Positions 33,431 to 41,766 of a stretch of DNA of 64,000 nucleotides are shown piece after piece. Under the pieces are notes generated by a model. It was not told the DNA's origin. It was given only the letters and a program-made list of their open reading frames with translations, and made no database searches. Position 1 is the stretch's first letter, and every line of letters starts with the position of its first letter. A program made the translations under genes and the position numbers. Source of the stretch: Eoetvoesia sp035555955 (GTDB lineage: Bacteria; Pseudomonadota; Gammaproteobacteria; Burkholderiales; Burkholderiaceae_B); assembly GCF_035555955.1 (NCBI RefSeq), contig NZ_DATMGA010000012.1:1-64000 (forward strand), in the 5' to 3' direction.

Positions 33431-33584
33431 GGTTGCGCACCCAGCCGTACCACACGGCAAGCACCACGGGAACCAGAAGCGCCAGCCACGAGACCGCATC
33501 GCCCAGGCCGTCGTACAGAAGGCCGGACAGCAATCCGACGGCGCTCAGCAAGCCGATCACAATGGGCCAGAACCAGACTTTCAT
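33405..33584 (-). CDS. Small two-helix membrane protein of siderophore operon (59 aa)
   Basis: ATG at 33584, stop at 33405. Two hydrophobic helices (VWFWPIVIGLLSAVGLLSGLL and VSWLALLVPVVLAVWYGW, the first about residues 3-23 and the second 31-48) separated by DGLGDA. Its ATG overlaps the stop of the PepSY gene (ATGA) and its 3' end overlaps the next gene, so it is a translationally coupled member of the operon. Such tiny proteins often follow PepSY genes; function unknown. Confidence 0.75.
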   Translation of the reverse strand: MKVWFWPIVIGLLSAVGLLSGLLYDGLGDAVSWLALLVPVVLAVWYGWVRNHAADDSRA

Positions 33585-34735
33585 TGCTGCAGTACTCCTG
33601 CTCGTTGAGCTTCTTCAGCCTCGGCATCGGCCAGGATTCCCTGCGCTTCGCGATGGCGCAAGTATTTCTTGGCCCACAGGTACAGGCCGCTGCCCAGGAT
33701 AATGATGGTGAGGATGTCGAGCAGCGCCCAGACGATTTTCAGCGGCAAGCCGCCATAATCGCCAAAATGCAGCGGCTGCGACACGAACAGCGCCTTCACA
33801 TACCAGGGCATTTCCCGGGTGTCGGTCAATGCGCCGGTTTGCGCATCCACCAGGACCGGACGCAACAGGCGGGCCGTCAGCGGCGTGTTGCCTTTCATGA
33901 AGGCCGTATAGTGATGCGGATCGGCAAATGCCGTGCCCGGGAAAGCGATCAGGCGCACGCCCATGTCGGGCGCGGTTTTTTCCGCCGTAATGTACGCGGC
34001 TTGCACCGAGCCGTTGTCTTTCATTGGCGGCGCATTCTTATAGGGCTTGACCATATCGGCCAGTTGGTCGCCTTGCCAGACAGCCAGCACAATGGGGTCG
34101 AGAGTGTTGATAATGCCCGTTGCTCCCACGACCGTCAGCCACACCACCGTGACGATGCCCAGCAGGTTATGCATGTCCAGCCATTTGACGCCGCGCCCCT
34201 TCTGCTTGCGCACCGTGCCGAAATCCTGCTTGCGCATGAATGGCTTGTAGACCACTACGCCCGAAATAACGGCAATGACCAGCAGCAGGCCCATAAGGCC
34301 AAGAAACAACTGCCCGGGCAATCCGGCGTACATGTCTTTGTGCAATTGAAGCATGACCGCCATGAAGCCCTGGTCGTTGGGCTGGTCCAGCACCTTCGCG
34401 GTGCGTGAATCGATGGCCACCGTCCAGAACTCGTCCGGCGGGGCATCGACCTTGCTGGCCATGGAAACGATCGTGATGTTCGGGTGTTCTTCCTCGTCCC
34501 AGAACATGTAGCGCACCACCTTGTTGGGCTGCGCCGCCAATGCGCTTTGAACGATCTTGTCCAGACTGACATTGGCCGTGCCTTCGGGCATGGGCGGCGC
34601 CTCGACCACACCGGAAAGCTGCTCGATTTCTTCGTGGAAAACCAGCGGCAGCCCGGTCAGGCAAAGCATCAGCAGGAAGATGGTGCAGACCAGGCTGGTC
34701 CACTTGTGGATGAATACCCAGGTGCGAAGATGCAT
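33581..34735 (-). CDS. PepSY-associated transmembrane protein (siderophore utilisation)
   Basis: 384 aa. N-terminal helix FIHKWTSLVCTIFLLMLCLTGLPLVF with a conserved HK/W, a PepSY domain (about 50-120), further helices at about 140-165 and 185-210 with LDMHNLLGIVTVVWLTVVGATGIIN, and a last one near 345-365. Histidines in the helices (HKW, LHKDMYAG, DMHNLLG, PLHFGDYGG) are spaced like haem ligands of FoxB/FsrB-type inner-membrane ferric reductases. It follows the receptor gene by 3 bp, so it probably reduces the imported ferric chelate. Confidence 0.88.
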   Translation of the reverse strand: MHLRTWVFIHKWTSLVCTIFLLMLCLTGLPLVFHEEIEQLSGVVEAPPMPEGTANVSLDKIVQSALAAQPNKVVRYMFWDEEEHPNITIVSMASKVDAPPDEFWTVAIDSRTAKVLDQPNDQGFMAVMLQLHKDMYAGLPGQLFLGLMGLLLVIAVISGVVVYKPFMRKQDFGTVRKQKGRGVKWLDMHNLLGIVTVVWLTVVGATGIINTLDPIVLAVWQGDQLADMVKPYKNAPPMKDNGSVQAAYITAEKTAPDMGVRLIAFPGTAFADPHHYTAFMKGNTPLTARLLRPVLVDAQTGALTDTREMPWYVKALFVSQPLHFGDYGGLPLKIVWALLDILTIIILGSGLYLWAKKYLRHREAQGILADAEAEEAQRAGVLQQ

Positions 34736-34738
34736 TTT

Positions 34739-36979
34739 TTAGAAACCTATCGTCGCCGACAACATGACGATGCGGCCTGAACCAAGGAACAGATAGCCGT
34801 CGGACACGTTGTTTGCGGAGCTCGATGTCGCCCAGTAGGCCTTATCGAACAGATTTTCGACATTCAGACGCAGTGTAAGGTCTTTGCCGGCCACCTTGGT
34901 TTTATAGCGCGCGCCGGCATCGAAGGTGGTGACCGAAGGCAGCTTGTACTTGTTGCCTTGGTCGGCGTATTGCGAACCCGTGTAGACCACCCGCGCATTC
35001 AAGCCGAAGCCGGGAGTAAACACATTGTCCCAATCCACGCCCAGCGAGGCCTGCACATGCGGCACGCCCACGGCGTCATTGCCTTCGTTGACGCCGCCCG
35101 CCATTTCGTCGAGCTTGCCACGCATGAATGTTACGCCGCCCAGCAAGCGCACGTCTTTCGCCACTTCGCCGAAAGCGTTGATTTCCAGGCCGCGGTTCAC
35201 CTGCATGCCGTTTTCGGTTAGCGAGTTATTGAATACCGTGGCGCTGGGCCGCTTGATCTGGTACAGGCTTACCGTGGTGGCAAAGTTGCCCCAGTCGTAT
35301 TTGGCGCCGACTTCAAACTGTTTGGTTTTCATCGGCGGCAGGGAAGCCGCCGTCGTCACCGACGGAGGCGTGGCCGACGCGCCTTGGGACAGGCCCTCGA
35401 TATAGTTGGCGTAAAGCGACAGGTTATCGATGGGTTTTACCACTACGCCCACCACTGGCGTAACAGCGGATTCTTCATATCCGGGGCCGTCCGGCGCATT
35501 CGTGGGCGTGGGAAAGTAGACGTAGTTCTGCTGCTTGACCGACTGATGGCGCGCGCCCAGGGTCAGTTGCACACGGTCTTCCATGAAGGACAGCGTGTCG
35601 GCCAGGGCATAGCTGGTCAGCGTTGCGGAGGTGTATCTACCCGTAGGATTCGCCATGCCATCCACATTATGGTAGTCGCTGGGCGGCGCGATAGGGTTGT
35701 ACAGATTGTTGGGAATGGATGCATAGCCCCAGGGAAACACAAAGCCGATGTCGGTATCGGTGGTCATGCGCGAATAGCTGGCAGAAACCTTGTGCTTGAC
35801 CGCGCCGGTTGCAAACTTTGCGGTCAGGCCGGTTTCAAAGCTGGTGGTCTCGGGCTTGAATATCTGCCAGGCCGGGGTCGAAGTGTAGTCGCCATTCATG
35901 CCTGTCAACGTTGCATTGCCGGCAACCGCATCCATTTTGTGCCTGCGATTGCCCAGGGCGGCATGCACGGTGATCTTGTCGGTGATGTCGTGCTCGATGC
36001 GCCCCACGACCGACGTGTCGTCCATGATGACACGGCCATAGCCCGGATAGTTCAGGCTGGTGTCGGACGGCGCGCTGGGCAGGCTGGCAAGCGTGGGGGA
36101 TATTTGAAATTGGCGCACTTCGTTGTCGATCCGCTGCGACACATGCATGACGTCCAGCGACGCCCGAGTGCGTTCGCCGCGATAATCCAGCGCAACGGAA
36201 AATAACCCTTCCTTGTCCTTCTGGTCGTCGATCGTCGTGTTGCCGTTGCGGTATGCCCCATTGAAGCGGATGCCGAACTGGCCGCTGTCGCCGAAGCGGC
36301 GTCCCAGGTCGACGTGCGTGCCGAATTGCGAGTCGGACCAATAGCTGCCAGTCACACGCGCTATCGGTGTGTCGGTGGCGCGCTTGGGCACGATATTGAT
36401 GGCGCCGGACACATTACCGCCCGGGGCCATGCCGCTGAGCAGTGCCGAAGGGCCTTTCAGGATTTCCACACTTTCGGCGATTTCCATTGGGATGCGATAG
36501 TACGGCAACACGCCATACAAGCCGTTGAACGCCACATCCTGGCTGCTGAAGCTCAAGCCTCGGATGGTGAAGTCTTCGTTGATGTTGGTGCGCCCGCTGC
36601 CCATGCGCACGGAGGGGTCGACGGACACCAGATCCGCCAGGGTGCGCGCCTGCTTGTCCTCGATCAGTTGCGAAGTGTAGCTGTTCAGGTTGAACGGGGT
36701 ATCCATGAAATCGGAAGCGCCCAACATGCCCAAACCACCGCCCTGGGTGACTTGCCCTCCCGCATAAGGCGTTTGCGCCGGGGATTCCGCTATGCCGTGA
36801 ACAGTCACGGCAGGCATGGTGGTCACCTCGCCCGAGGACTGTGTAGTCTGCGCATGGGCGCTTGCCAATGGCCACGCCATGCAAACGCACGCCGCGTGAA
36901 GGGCCACGGCAAGCGTGCTGGGGCGGGCGGAAAAGCGCTTTGCGCCTCGGTTATGTCCGAAGCGGGGGGAAGCATGCAT
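34739..36979 (-). CDS. TonB-dependent siderophore receptor
   Basis: 746 aa from MHASPRFGHNRG; a 19-codon upstream extension is possible but less signal-like. Signal peptide about 1-45. The TonB box region, plug domain (about 90-200, IRGLSFSSQDVAFNGLYGVLPYYRIP and GPSALLSGMAPGGNVSGAINIVPKRA) and 22-strand barrel ending in IVMLSATIGF with the terminal Phe are present. It imports a ferric siderophore across the outer membrane. A palindrome about 80-100 bp upstream may be the iron-responsive operator. Confidence 0.93.
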   Translation of the reverse strand: MHASPRFGHNRGAKRFSARPSTLAVALHAACVCMAWPLASAHAQTTQSSGEVTTMPAVTVHGIAESPAQTPYAGGQVTQGGGLGMLGASDFMDTPFNLNSYTSQLIEDKQARTLADLVSVDPSVRMGSGRTNINEDFTIRGLSFSSQDVAFNGLYGVLPYYRIPMEIAESVEILKGPSALLSGMAPGGNVSGAINIVPKRATDTPIARVTGSYWSDSQFGTHVDLGRRFGDSGQFGIRFNGAYRNGNTTIDDQKDKEGLFSVALDYRGERTRASLDVMHVSQRIDNEVRQFQISPTLASLPSAPSDTSLNYPGYGRVIMDDTSVVGRIEHDITDKITVHAALGNRRHKMDAVAGNATLTGMNGDYTSTPAWQIFKPETTSFETGLTAKFATGAVKHKVSASYSRMTTDTDIGFVFPWGYASIPNNLYNPIAPPSDYHNVDGMANPTGRYTSATLTSYALADTLSFMEDRVQLTLGARHQSVKQQNYVYFPTPTNAPDGPGYEESAVTPVVGVVVKPIDNLSLYANYIEGLSQGASATPPSVTTAASLPPMKTKQFEVGAKYDWGNFATTVSLYQIKRPSATVFNNSLTENGMQVNRGLEINAFGEVAKDVRLLGGVTFMRGKLDEMAGGVNEGNDAVGVPHVQASLGVDWDNVFTPGFGLNARVVYTGSQYADQGNKYKLPSVTTFDAGARYKTKVAGKDLTLRLNVENLFDKAYWATSSSANNVSDGYLFLGSGRIVMLSATIGF

Positions 36980-37054
36980 GTTATTTGTCCCGATATCGAT
37001 ATGCCTCAACCTGGAGACAAGCATGCCTGCCTGCATCCAAGGTTGATTCTAATA

Positions 37055-37083
37055 ATATAAATAGGAATGGTTCCTATTTATAT
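37055..37083. promoter_or_regulatory. Perfect 13-bp-arm palindrome upstream of TonB receptor (Fur-like candidate)
   Basis: ATAAATAGGAA-TGG-TTCCTATTTAT with two more paired bases on each side. It is 76-104 bp upstream of the receptor ATG and overlaps an AT-rich promoter-like stretch. It only partly matches the Fur consensus, so another regulator is possible. Confidence 0.55.
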
Positions 37084-37248
37084 ATTACACGAAATTACAT
37101 TCGCATCAAACAATCGTTTTGTTTCAAGAGCCCTTGCTGCATCACAGCGTAGTCACATAACCGCGATGGCATCGGAGTGCTGGCTTCTTGCTTACGAGCC
37201 TAATGGGGATTACGAATGCCGATACGCACCAGCTGCCGGGAGGTATTA

Positions 37249-37279
37249 CAATGACAACCTATGCTATTTTTTGTCATTG
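37249..37279. promoter_or_regulatory. Inverted repeat before parD, probable autoregulatory operator
   Basis: CAATGACAA and TTGTCATTG flank 13 bp, ending 9 bp before the antitoxin ATG at 37289. ParD-type antitoxins repress their own promoters through such sites. Confidence 0.6.
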
Positions 37280-37288
37280 GAGCGCCGC

Positions 37289-37564
37289 ATGTCATTAAAC
37301 GTATCGTTGCCCACAGAGATGGAAAATCGCGTCAGGGAACATGTCGCCTCCGGCATGTACGGCTCAGCCAGCGAGGTAATCCGTGAAGCGTTGCGTCTCT
37401 TTGAGGCTTATCAAGCAACGCGCGAGTCGAGCTTCTCAAAGCTCAAGGCCGATATAGCCCAAGGCCTGTCTGATATCGAAACAGGTCGGGTTGGCGATCT
37501 CGACATGGAGAGCATCAAACGGCAAGGCCGTGAAGCGTTGGCTGCACGCAATACCGCCAAATGA
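37289..37564 (+). CDS. ParD-type antitoxin
   Basis: 91 aa from MSLNVSLPTEMENRVREHV, with GGAG 7 nt upstream. The ribbon-helix-helix (about 1-45) includes SGMYGSASEVIREALRLFE, the standard ParD form, followed by a disordered toxin-binding tail. Overlaps the toxin by 4 bp. An extension to 37067 is rejected: the family starts at MSLN and the upstream stretch holds the operator. Confidence 0.93.
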   Translation: MSLNVSLPTEMENRVREHVASGMYGSASEVIREALRLFEAYQATRESSFSKLKADIAQGLSDIETGRVGDLDMESIKRQGREALAARNTAK

Positions 37565-37872
37565 GCAGCTATCGGATTCAACGTACCGCCAGCGCAAACA
37601 ACGATTTACTGGAGGCCTGGCTATACGTGGCCGAAGACAGCCTCGACGCCGCCGACCGGCTGCTCGACAGGATCGAAGCAGATACTCGCTCACTACTGGA
37701 ACATCCTCGAATGGGAAGGGCACGAGACGAACTGGCGGCGGGCTTGCGCAATTGGCCCACTTCCACACCCTACATCGCGTTTTACTTCTTGCAAGGCACC
37801 GACATTATCATCGCCCGCGTCCTGCATCACTCGCGAGACATCCTAACGATCGACGCATGGCCCAACCGGTAA
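37561..37872 (+). CDS. ParE-type toxin
   Basis: 103 aa. YRIQRTASANNDLLEAWLYVAEDSLDAADRLLDRIEADTRSLLEHPRMGRARDEL is the helical hairpin of ParE; the C-terminal strands end in IIIARVLHHSRDI, the classic ParE ending. ParE toxins block DNA gyrase. ATGA overlap with parD. It is not closely related to the island toxin at 16781. Confidence 0.93.
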   Translation: MSSYRIQRTASANNDLLEAWLYVAEDSLDAADRLLDRIEADTRSLLEHPRMGRARDELAAGLRNWPTSTPYIAFYFLQGTDIIIARVLHHSRDILTIDAWPNR

Positions 37873-38014
37873 GCAGTATCCGCCACGATGCTAGTCCAAT
37901 TGACTTTGGACAGCGCCCACCGCGGACAAGGTGATACGCAGAGCCAACCGCACCGCATTGACCGCAGCTTATGCGGCAACTCCAAAATGAACGGCGTTCG
38001 CTATAAAGGTTGAC

Positions 38015-38890
38015 TCAGGGCATGCGCCGGCTGCTGGCCCATTGCACCAGCAGAATGCTCGCCAGCACCGCCACCAGTCCAACCATGGACATCCCCTTGA
38101 TGCTTTGGCCAAGCAGCGCCCAGCCCAGCACCACCGCCGTCACGGGGCTGATCAGGTTCAACGACGAAACCGCCACCGGCGACAAGCGGGCTACGCCCCG
38201 GAACCACAGGAAATAGGCCAGCAAGGCTCCGCCCAGCGAAAGATAGGCATAGCCCGAGGCCTGGAGCAGCGTCACCGACCGCAGCGGCGGATCGAACAGC
38301 AGGGCGAAGGGCGCGATCATGAGGCCGGCGATGAACAACTGCCACCCGGTAAAGGCGAGCATGGGCAGGCTGGTGCTCCAGCGGCGCGTCAGGCAAGTGC
38401 CGAAGGACATGCTCAACGCGCCAGCCGCCGCGGCGGCCACGCCGATGGGATCCCACACCGAGCCGGGCGACAGCAGCAGCGCGCCCATGCCCACCACCCC
38501 CATTATGGCCGCCCAAAGCGCCAGCCGGGCCGGCTGTATGCGGTCGGCCGCCCATACGATGCCCATGATCAGCAAAGGCTGGATCGCCCCCACCACCGAA
38601 GCCAGGCCGCCCGGAAGGCGGTATGCCGCCACGAACAGCATGGCCTGGAAAAAACCCAGGTTCAGGGCGGCAAGGATCAGCATGCGGCCCCATTCCTTGC
38701 GCGGCGGAAACAGGCGGGTGTACAGAATAAGGATGAGTCCGGCGGGCACGATGCGCAGCACCGCGGCGGTGAACGGACGTCCGGGAGGCAGGATTTCGGT
38801 GGTGACGATATAGGTCGTGCCCCACAGCACCGGGCCTATCGACGTGATGAGCACGTCCCACCAAAGCGAGGTCTGCCTCGACGAAGACAT
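38015..38890 (-). CDS. EamA/DMT-superfamily transporter
   Basis: 291 aa, ten predicted membrane helices in two EamA repeats (about 10-140 and 150-285). Typical stretches: WGTTYIVTTEILPPGRPFTAAVLRIVPAGL and SLGGALLAYFLWFRGVARLSPVAVSSLNLISPVTAVVLGWALLGQ. Probably an inner-membrane exporter of metabolites or amino acids; substrate not predictable. It lies 21 bp after the AEC gene on the same strand. Confidence 0.9.
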   Translation of the reverse strand: MSSSRQTSLWWDVLITSIGPVLWGTTYIVTTEILPPGRPFTAAVLRIVPAGLILILYTRLFPPRKEWGRMLILAALNLGFFQAMLFVAAYRLPGGLASVVGAIQPLLIMGIVWAADRIQPARLALWAAIMGVVGMGALLLSPGSVWDPIGVAAAAAGALSMSFGTCLTRRWSTSLPMLAFTGWQLFIAGLMIAPFALLFDPPLRSVTLLQASGYAYLSLGGALLAYFLWFRGVARLSPVAVSSLNLISPVTAVVLGWALLGQSIKGMSMVGLVAVLASILLVQWASSRRMP

Positions 38891-38911
38891 ATGTTTACCT
38901 TGAAAGCGAAT

Positions 38912-39799
38912 CTAAATCCAGGCCAGCGTAGCCCACACCACCAGCGGTATTGTCAGCACCGAAAGCAGGTTCCCCAGCAGCACGACATTGGCGACGGTTC
39001 TGGGCTCCACGTTGTATTGTTCGCACAATAAATAATTGAGCACCGCCGGCGGCAGCATGGCCGACAGCACGACCAGGCGCGACCACTCGGGTGTGAGCGG
39101 CAGCAGCCACAAGACCAGGGGCAGGGTCACGGCGGCGGCCAGCAAATACAGCACATTGATGCGCAGGGCCGGCCACACCCCGGAGATGCGATCGCGCGAC
39201 ATGCGCACGCCCAGGCTGAACAGCATGAGGGGAATGGCGATCTGCCCCGCCAAATCAGCCGTGGTACGCACGAACGGCGGCAGATGGTCCCGGTACGGCG
39301 CAAGCAGCAAGCCCATCACGGCGGCCCATACATTGGGGTTGCGCAGCCACAGCCAGCGGCTGCTGCGGCGCGACAGCAGGAACAGCCCCAGCGAGAACTG
39401 CAGCACGTTCGACAGGACGAACAGCACGATGATGGCGCCCAGCTGGCTTTTGCCGTAGGCCAGCATCATCAGGGGAATGCCCACGTTGCCAGTGTTGCGG
39501 AACATGCCGGGCACCGTCAAGGCCGCGCGCGGCATCTTGCAAAACGGGCTGAGCAAGCCCAGCAGCAGGCCCGGAACCACGATGATCAGCACACCCGCCA
39601 CGGCCAGCGGCCAGCTCTGGAGCAAGTCGACCGGATACTCGATCATGACCGACAGCACCAGCGCCGGGCAGAACACCATGACATTGGCATGGTTCACGAA
39701 GCTCATGTCGGGCTCGTAGCCCTGCCGGCGGCCAAACAGGAACCCGATGCCCGCCATGGCGACGACGGGCAGAACAATGTTCAAAAGGGTAAGCAGCAT
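38912..39799 (-). CDS. AEC-family (auxin efflux carrier-like) transporter
   Basis: 295 aa, ten helices. N-terminal LLTLLNIVLPVVAMAGIGFLFGRR and FRNTGNVGIPLMMLAYGK are AEC hallmarks; the middle has the short hydrophilic loop and the C-terminus MLPPAVLNYLLCEQYN. Members export dicarboxylates or unknown acids in bacteria. Forms an apparent two-gene operon with the EamA transporter. Confidence 0.9.
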   Translation of the reverse strand: MLLTLLNIVLPVVAMAGIGFLFGRRQGYEPDMSFVNHANVMVFCPALVLSVMIEYPVDLLQSWPLAVAGVLIIVVPGLLLGLLSPFCKMPRAALTVPGMFRNTGNVGIPLMMLAYGKSQLGAIIVLFVLSNVLQFSLGLFLLSRRSSRWLWLRNPNVWAAVMGLLLAPYRDHLPPFVRTTADLAGQIAIPLMLFSLGVRMSRDRISGVWPALRINVLYLLAAAVTLPLVLWLLPLTPEWSRLVVLSAMLPPAVLNYLLCEQYNVEPRTVANVVLLGNLLSVLTIPLVVWATLAWI

Positions 39800-40037
39800 G
39801 GCGGCGGTATTTGTTCCGGAAAGGCGAAGCGAAAAGTGTACAGCAGGGAATGAACTCGAACCCAGCTACACGACCAAAGCCAACCAGGACACCAGCTGCT
39901 TATTCCATAGACTTGTGGCAAGCCAAGACGCATGGACGGCATAATACGCATGCCACATAGACTTTCCCGGAAGGAGCAGGCAAGGAACTGCTTTAACAAA
40001 GGATAAAATAACCAACTTCCAACAACAGGAATTGCAA

Positions 40038-41492
40038 ATGAGTCATTGGCCAAGAATCTTGCGCCGAATCTGGACGATGCTCCATCATGGCTCGCGGCGC
40101 AAGGCTCGGCAGTTGCATCGCATGTCGCACAGAACGCTTCAATTCAGCCTGCTGCTGGCTGGCGCGGCGATGGTTTCGTTCATGTCGCTGGGTTTTGCCC
40201 GCATGGTCGATCTGGCGCTACATTGGAACGCGACATGGATAGCCCGGGTGCCTTGGGCCATCTGGATCGCATTGCCGCTGGGAATGGTCTGCCTGCGCTG
40301 GGCCACCCTGCGCTTTGCGCCCAACGCGGCAGGCAGCGGCATTCCGCAAGTCATCGCCTCCTTGTCATTGCCAGCCAGCTCGGGACGGCTCAAACTGGTT
40401 ACCCTGTACGAATCGATGTGGAAGGTACCCCTGACATTCCTGGGGTTGGTACTGGGCGCGTCCATCGGGCGCGAAGGGCCATCGGTTCAGGTCGGTGCGG
40501 CACTGATGCTGGCGTGGGGCCGGTTGTGCAAAAAAATGGGCGTGCCGTTGACAGGTGTCCAGACGAACGAGCTGATCGCCACAGGCGCGGCTGGCGGCTT
40601 GGCGGCAGCCTTCAACGCGCCGCTTGCCGGCGTAGTGTTCGCCATAGAAGAACTGGGCCGGGGCACCGCGCTTCGTTGGCAGCGCCTAGTGCTGCTGGGT
40701 GTACTGGCCGCCGGTTTTATCGTGGTAGTGTTTGCCGGGAACAACCCATATTTCGGCACGTTCACAGGGCATGCGCTAGAGCACAATATGGCGGGCTGGG
40801 TCTTGCTGTGCGGATTGGTTTGCGGCATTGGCGGCGGAATATTTTCCTGGCTGCTCAGCAAGGGCGCCGCCGCATTCGCACCCGCGCGCTGGCGCGACTG
40901 GCTATGCCGGCGCCCCCTTCATTTGGCATTTTTCATGGGCCTGATTCTGGCGGCGCTGGGGTTGCTGACCCACTATACGGTTTTCGGCACCGGCTACGAG
41001 GTGGCGTCTTCCGCGATGGCCGGGCACTCGCTGGAATCGCCCAGCTTCGGCCCGGCAAAGCTACTGGCAACCGTGGTCTCCTACTGGGCGGGCATTCCAG
41101 GCGGGATATTCACCCCGGCGCTGACCGCAGGAGCCGGCTTTGGCGTTGAACTGTACCGCTGGACGGGCGCGCTGGCCGATCAACGTGTACTGGTGCTGCT
41201 GTGCATGGCGTCATTCCTTGCCGCTGCCACCCAATCCCCACTGACAGCCAGCGTCATCGTCATGGAAATGACTGGCAGCCAGCCAATGCTCGTGTGGCTG
41301 CTGATCGCTTCGCTGTGCGCTTCGCTCGTCTCGAGGCTGTTTTCACCGCAGCCGTTCTATCATTATTCGGCCGGGCGTTTTCGCCAGCAGGTGCGTGAAA
41401 GCGATATTGCTCTGGCCAAGACCGCGTCGGCCGCCTCCCCCAAAATCCCCCCCTCGGGCGTTGAAGGCAAACTGGTCGACTCTGGGCCGTAA
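40038..41492 (+). CDS. ClC-family chloride/proton antiporter
   Basis: 484 aa from the ATG at 40038, with AGGA 7 nt upstream. Selectivity motifs: GSGIP (about 100), GREGP with the gating glutamate E146, and GIFTP (about 355). E205 in FNAPLAGVVFAIEEL aligns with the internal proton glutamate (E203) of E. coli ClcA, so a Cl-/H+ exchanger rather than a channel is predicted. No CBS domains follow; the C-terminal tail is short and hydrophilic. A role in acid resistance or ion balance is likely. Confidence 0.93.
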   Translation: MSHWPRILRRIWTMLHHGSRRKARQLHRMSHRTLQFSLLLAGAAMVSFMSLGFARMVDLALHWNATWIARVPWAIWIALPLGMVCLRWATLRFAPNAAGSGIPQVIASLSLPASSGRLKLVTLYESMWKVPLTFLGLVLGASIGREGPSVQVGAALMLAWGRLCKKMGVPLTGVQTNELIATGAAGGLAAAFNAPLAGVVFAIEELGRGTALRWQRLVLLGVLAAGFIVVVFAGNNPYFGTFTGHALEHNMAGWVLLCGLVCGIGGGIFSWLLSKGAAAFAPARWRDWLCRRPLHLAFFMGLILAALGLLTHYTVFGTGYEVASSAMAGHSLESPSFGPAKLLATVVSYWAGIPGGIFTPALTAGAGFGVELYRWTGALADQRVLVLLCMASFLAAATQSPLTASVIVMEMTGSQPMLVWLLIASLCASLVSRLFSPQPFYHYSAGRFRQQVRESDIALAKTASAASPKIPPSGVEGKLVDSGP

Positions 41493-41633
41493 CCAGAATT
41501 CAACCTCTTTGAGCGTGATCTCCCCCCACCCTCTATGGCTGGTTCCCCGCCAGACTCACCGGGCAGAAACGCGGCGCTATCGCGAGCCCGACGTCCACGG
41601 CTCCCTTACATCATTAATAATTCTATTTATTTC

Positions 41634-41662
41634 TTATTGATTTAAATTGTTTCCCGTATAAT
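41634..41662 (+). promoter_or_regulatory. Possible promoter of the protease gene
   Basis: A perfect TATAAT at 41657-41662 follows a weak TTATTG (17-bp spacer) in an AT-rich patch about 105 bp before the protease start. The -10 is good, the -35 is poor. Confidence 0.4.
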
Positions 41663-41766
41663 TCCCTGCAGAAATAAGCGCCGGAAGCCCTTAGCCGGAA
41701 TCCCATGCAACCAGACCTTCCATGAAAGCGCCTGCCATGGAACGACCTATCAGCCCCCGACGACCC

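Noticed and set aside
39800..40037. Possible small gene between the AEC and ClC genes
   Set aside because: Open frames here have no ribosome site or family features; it appears to be a divergent promoter region.
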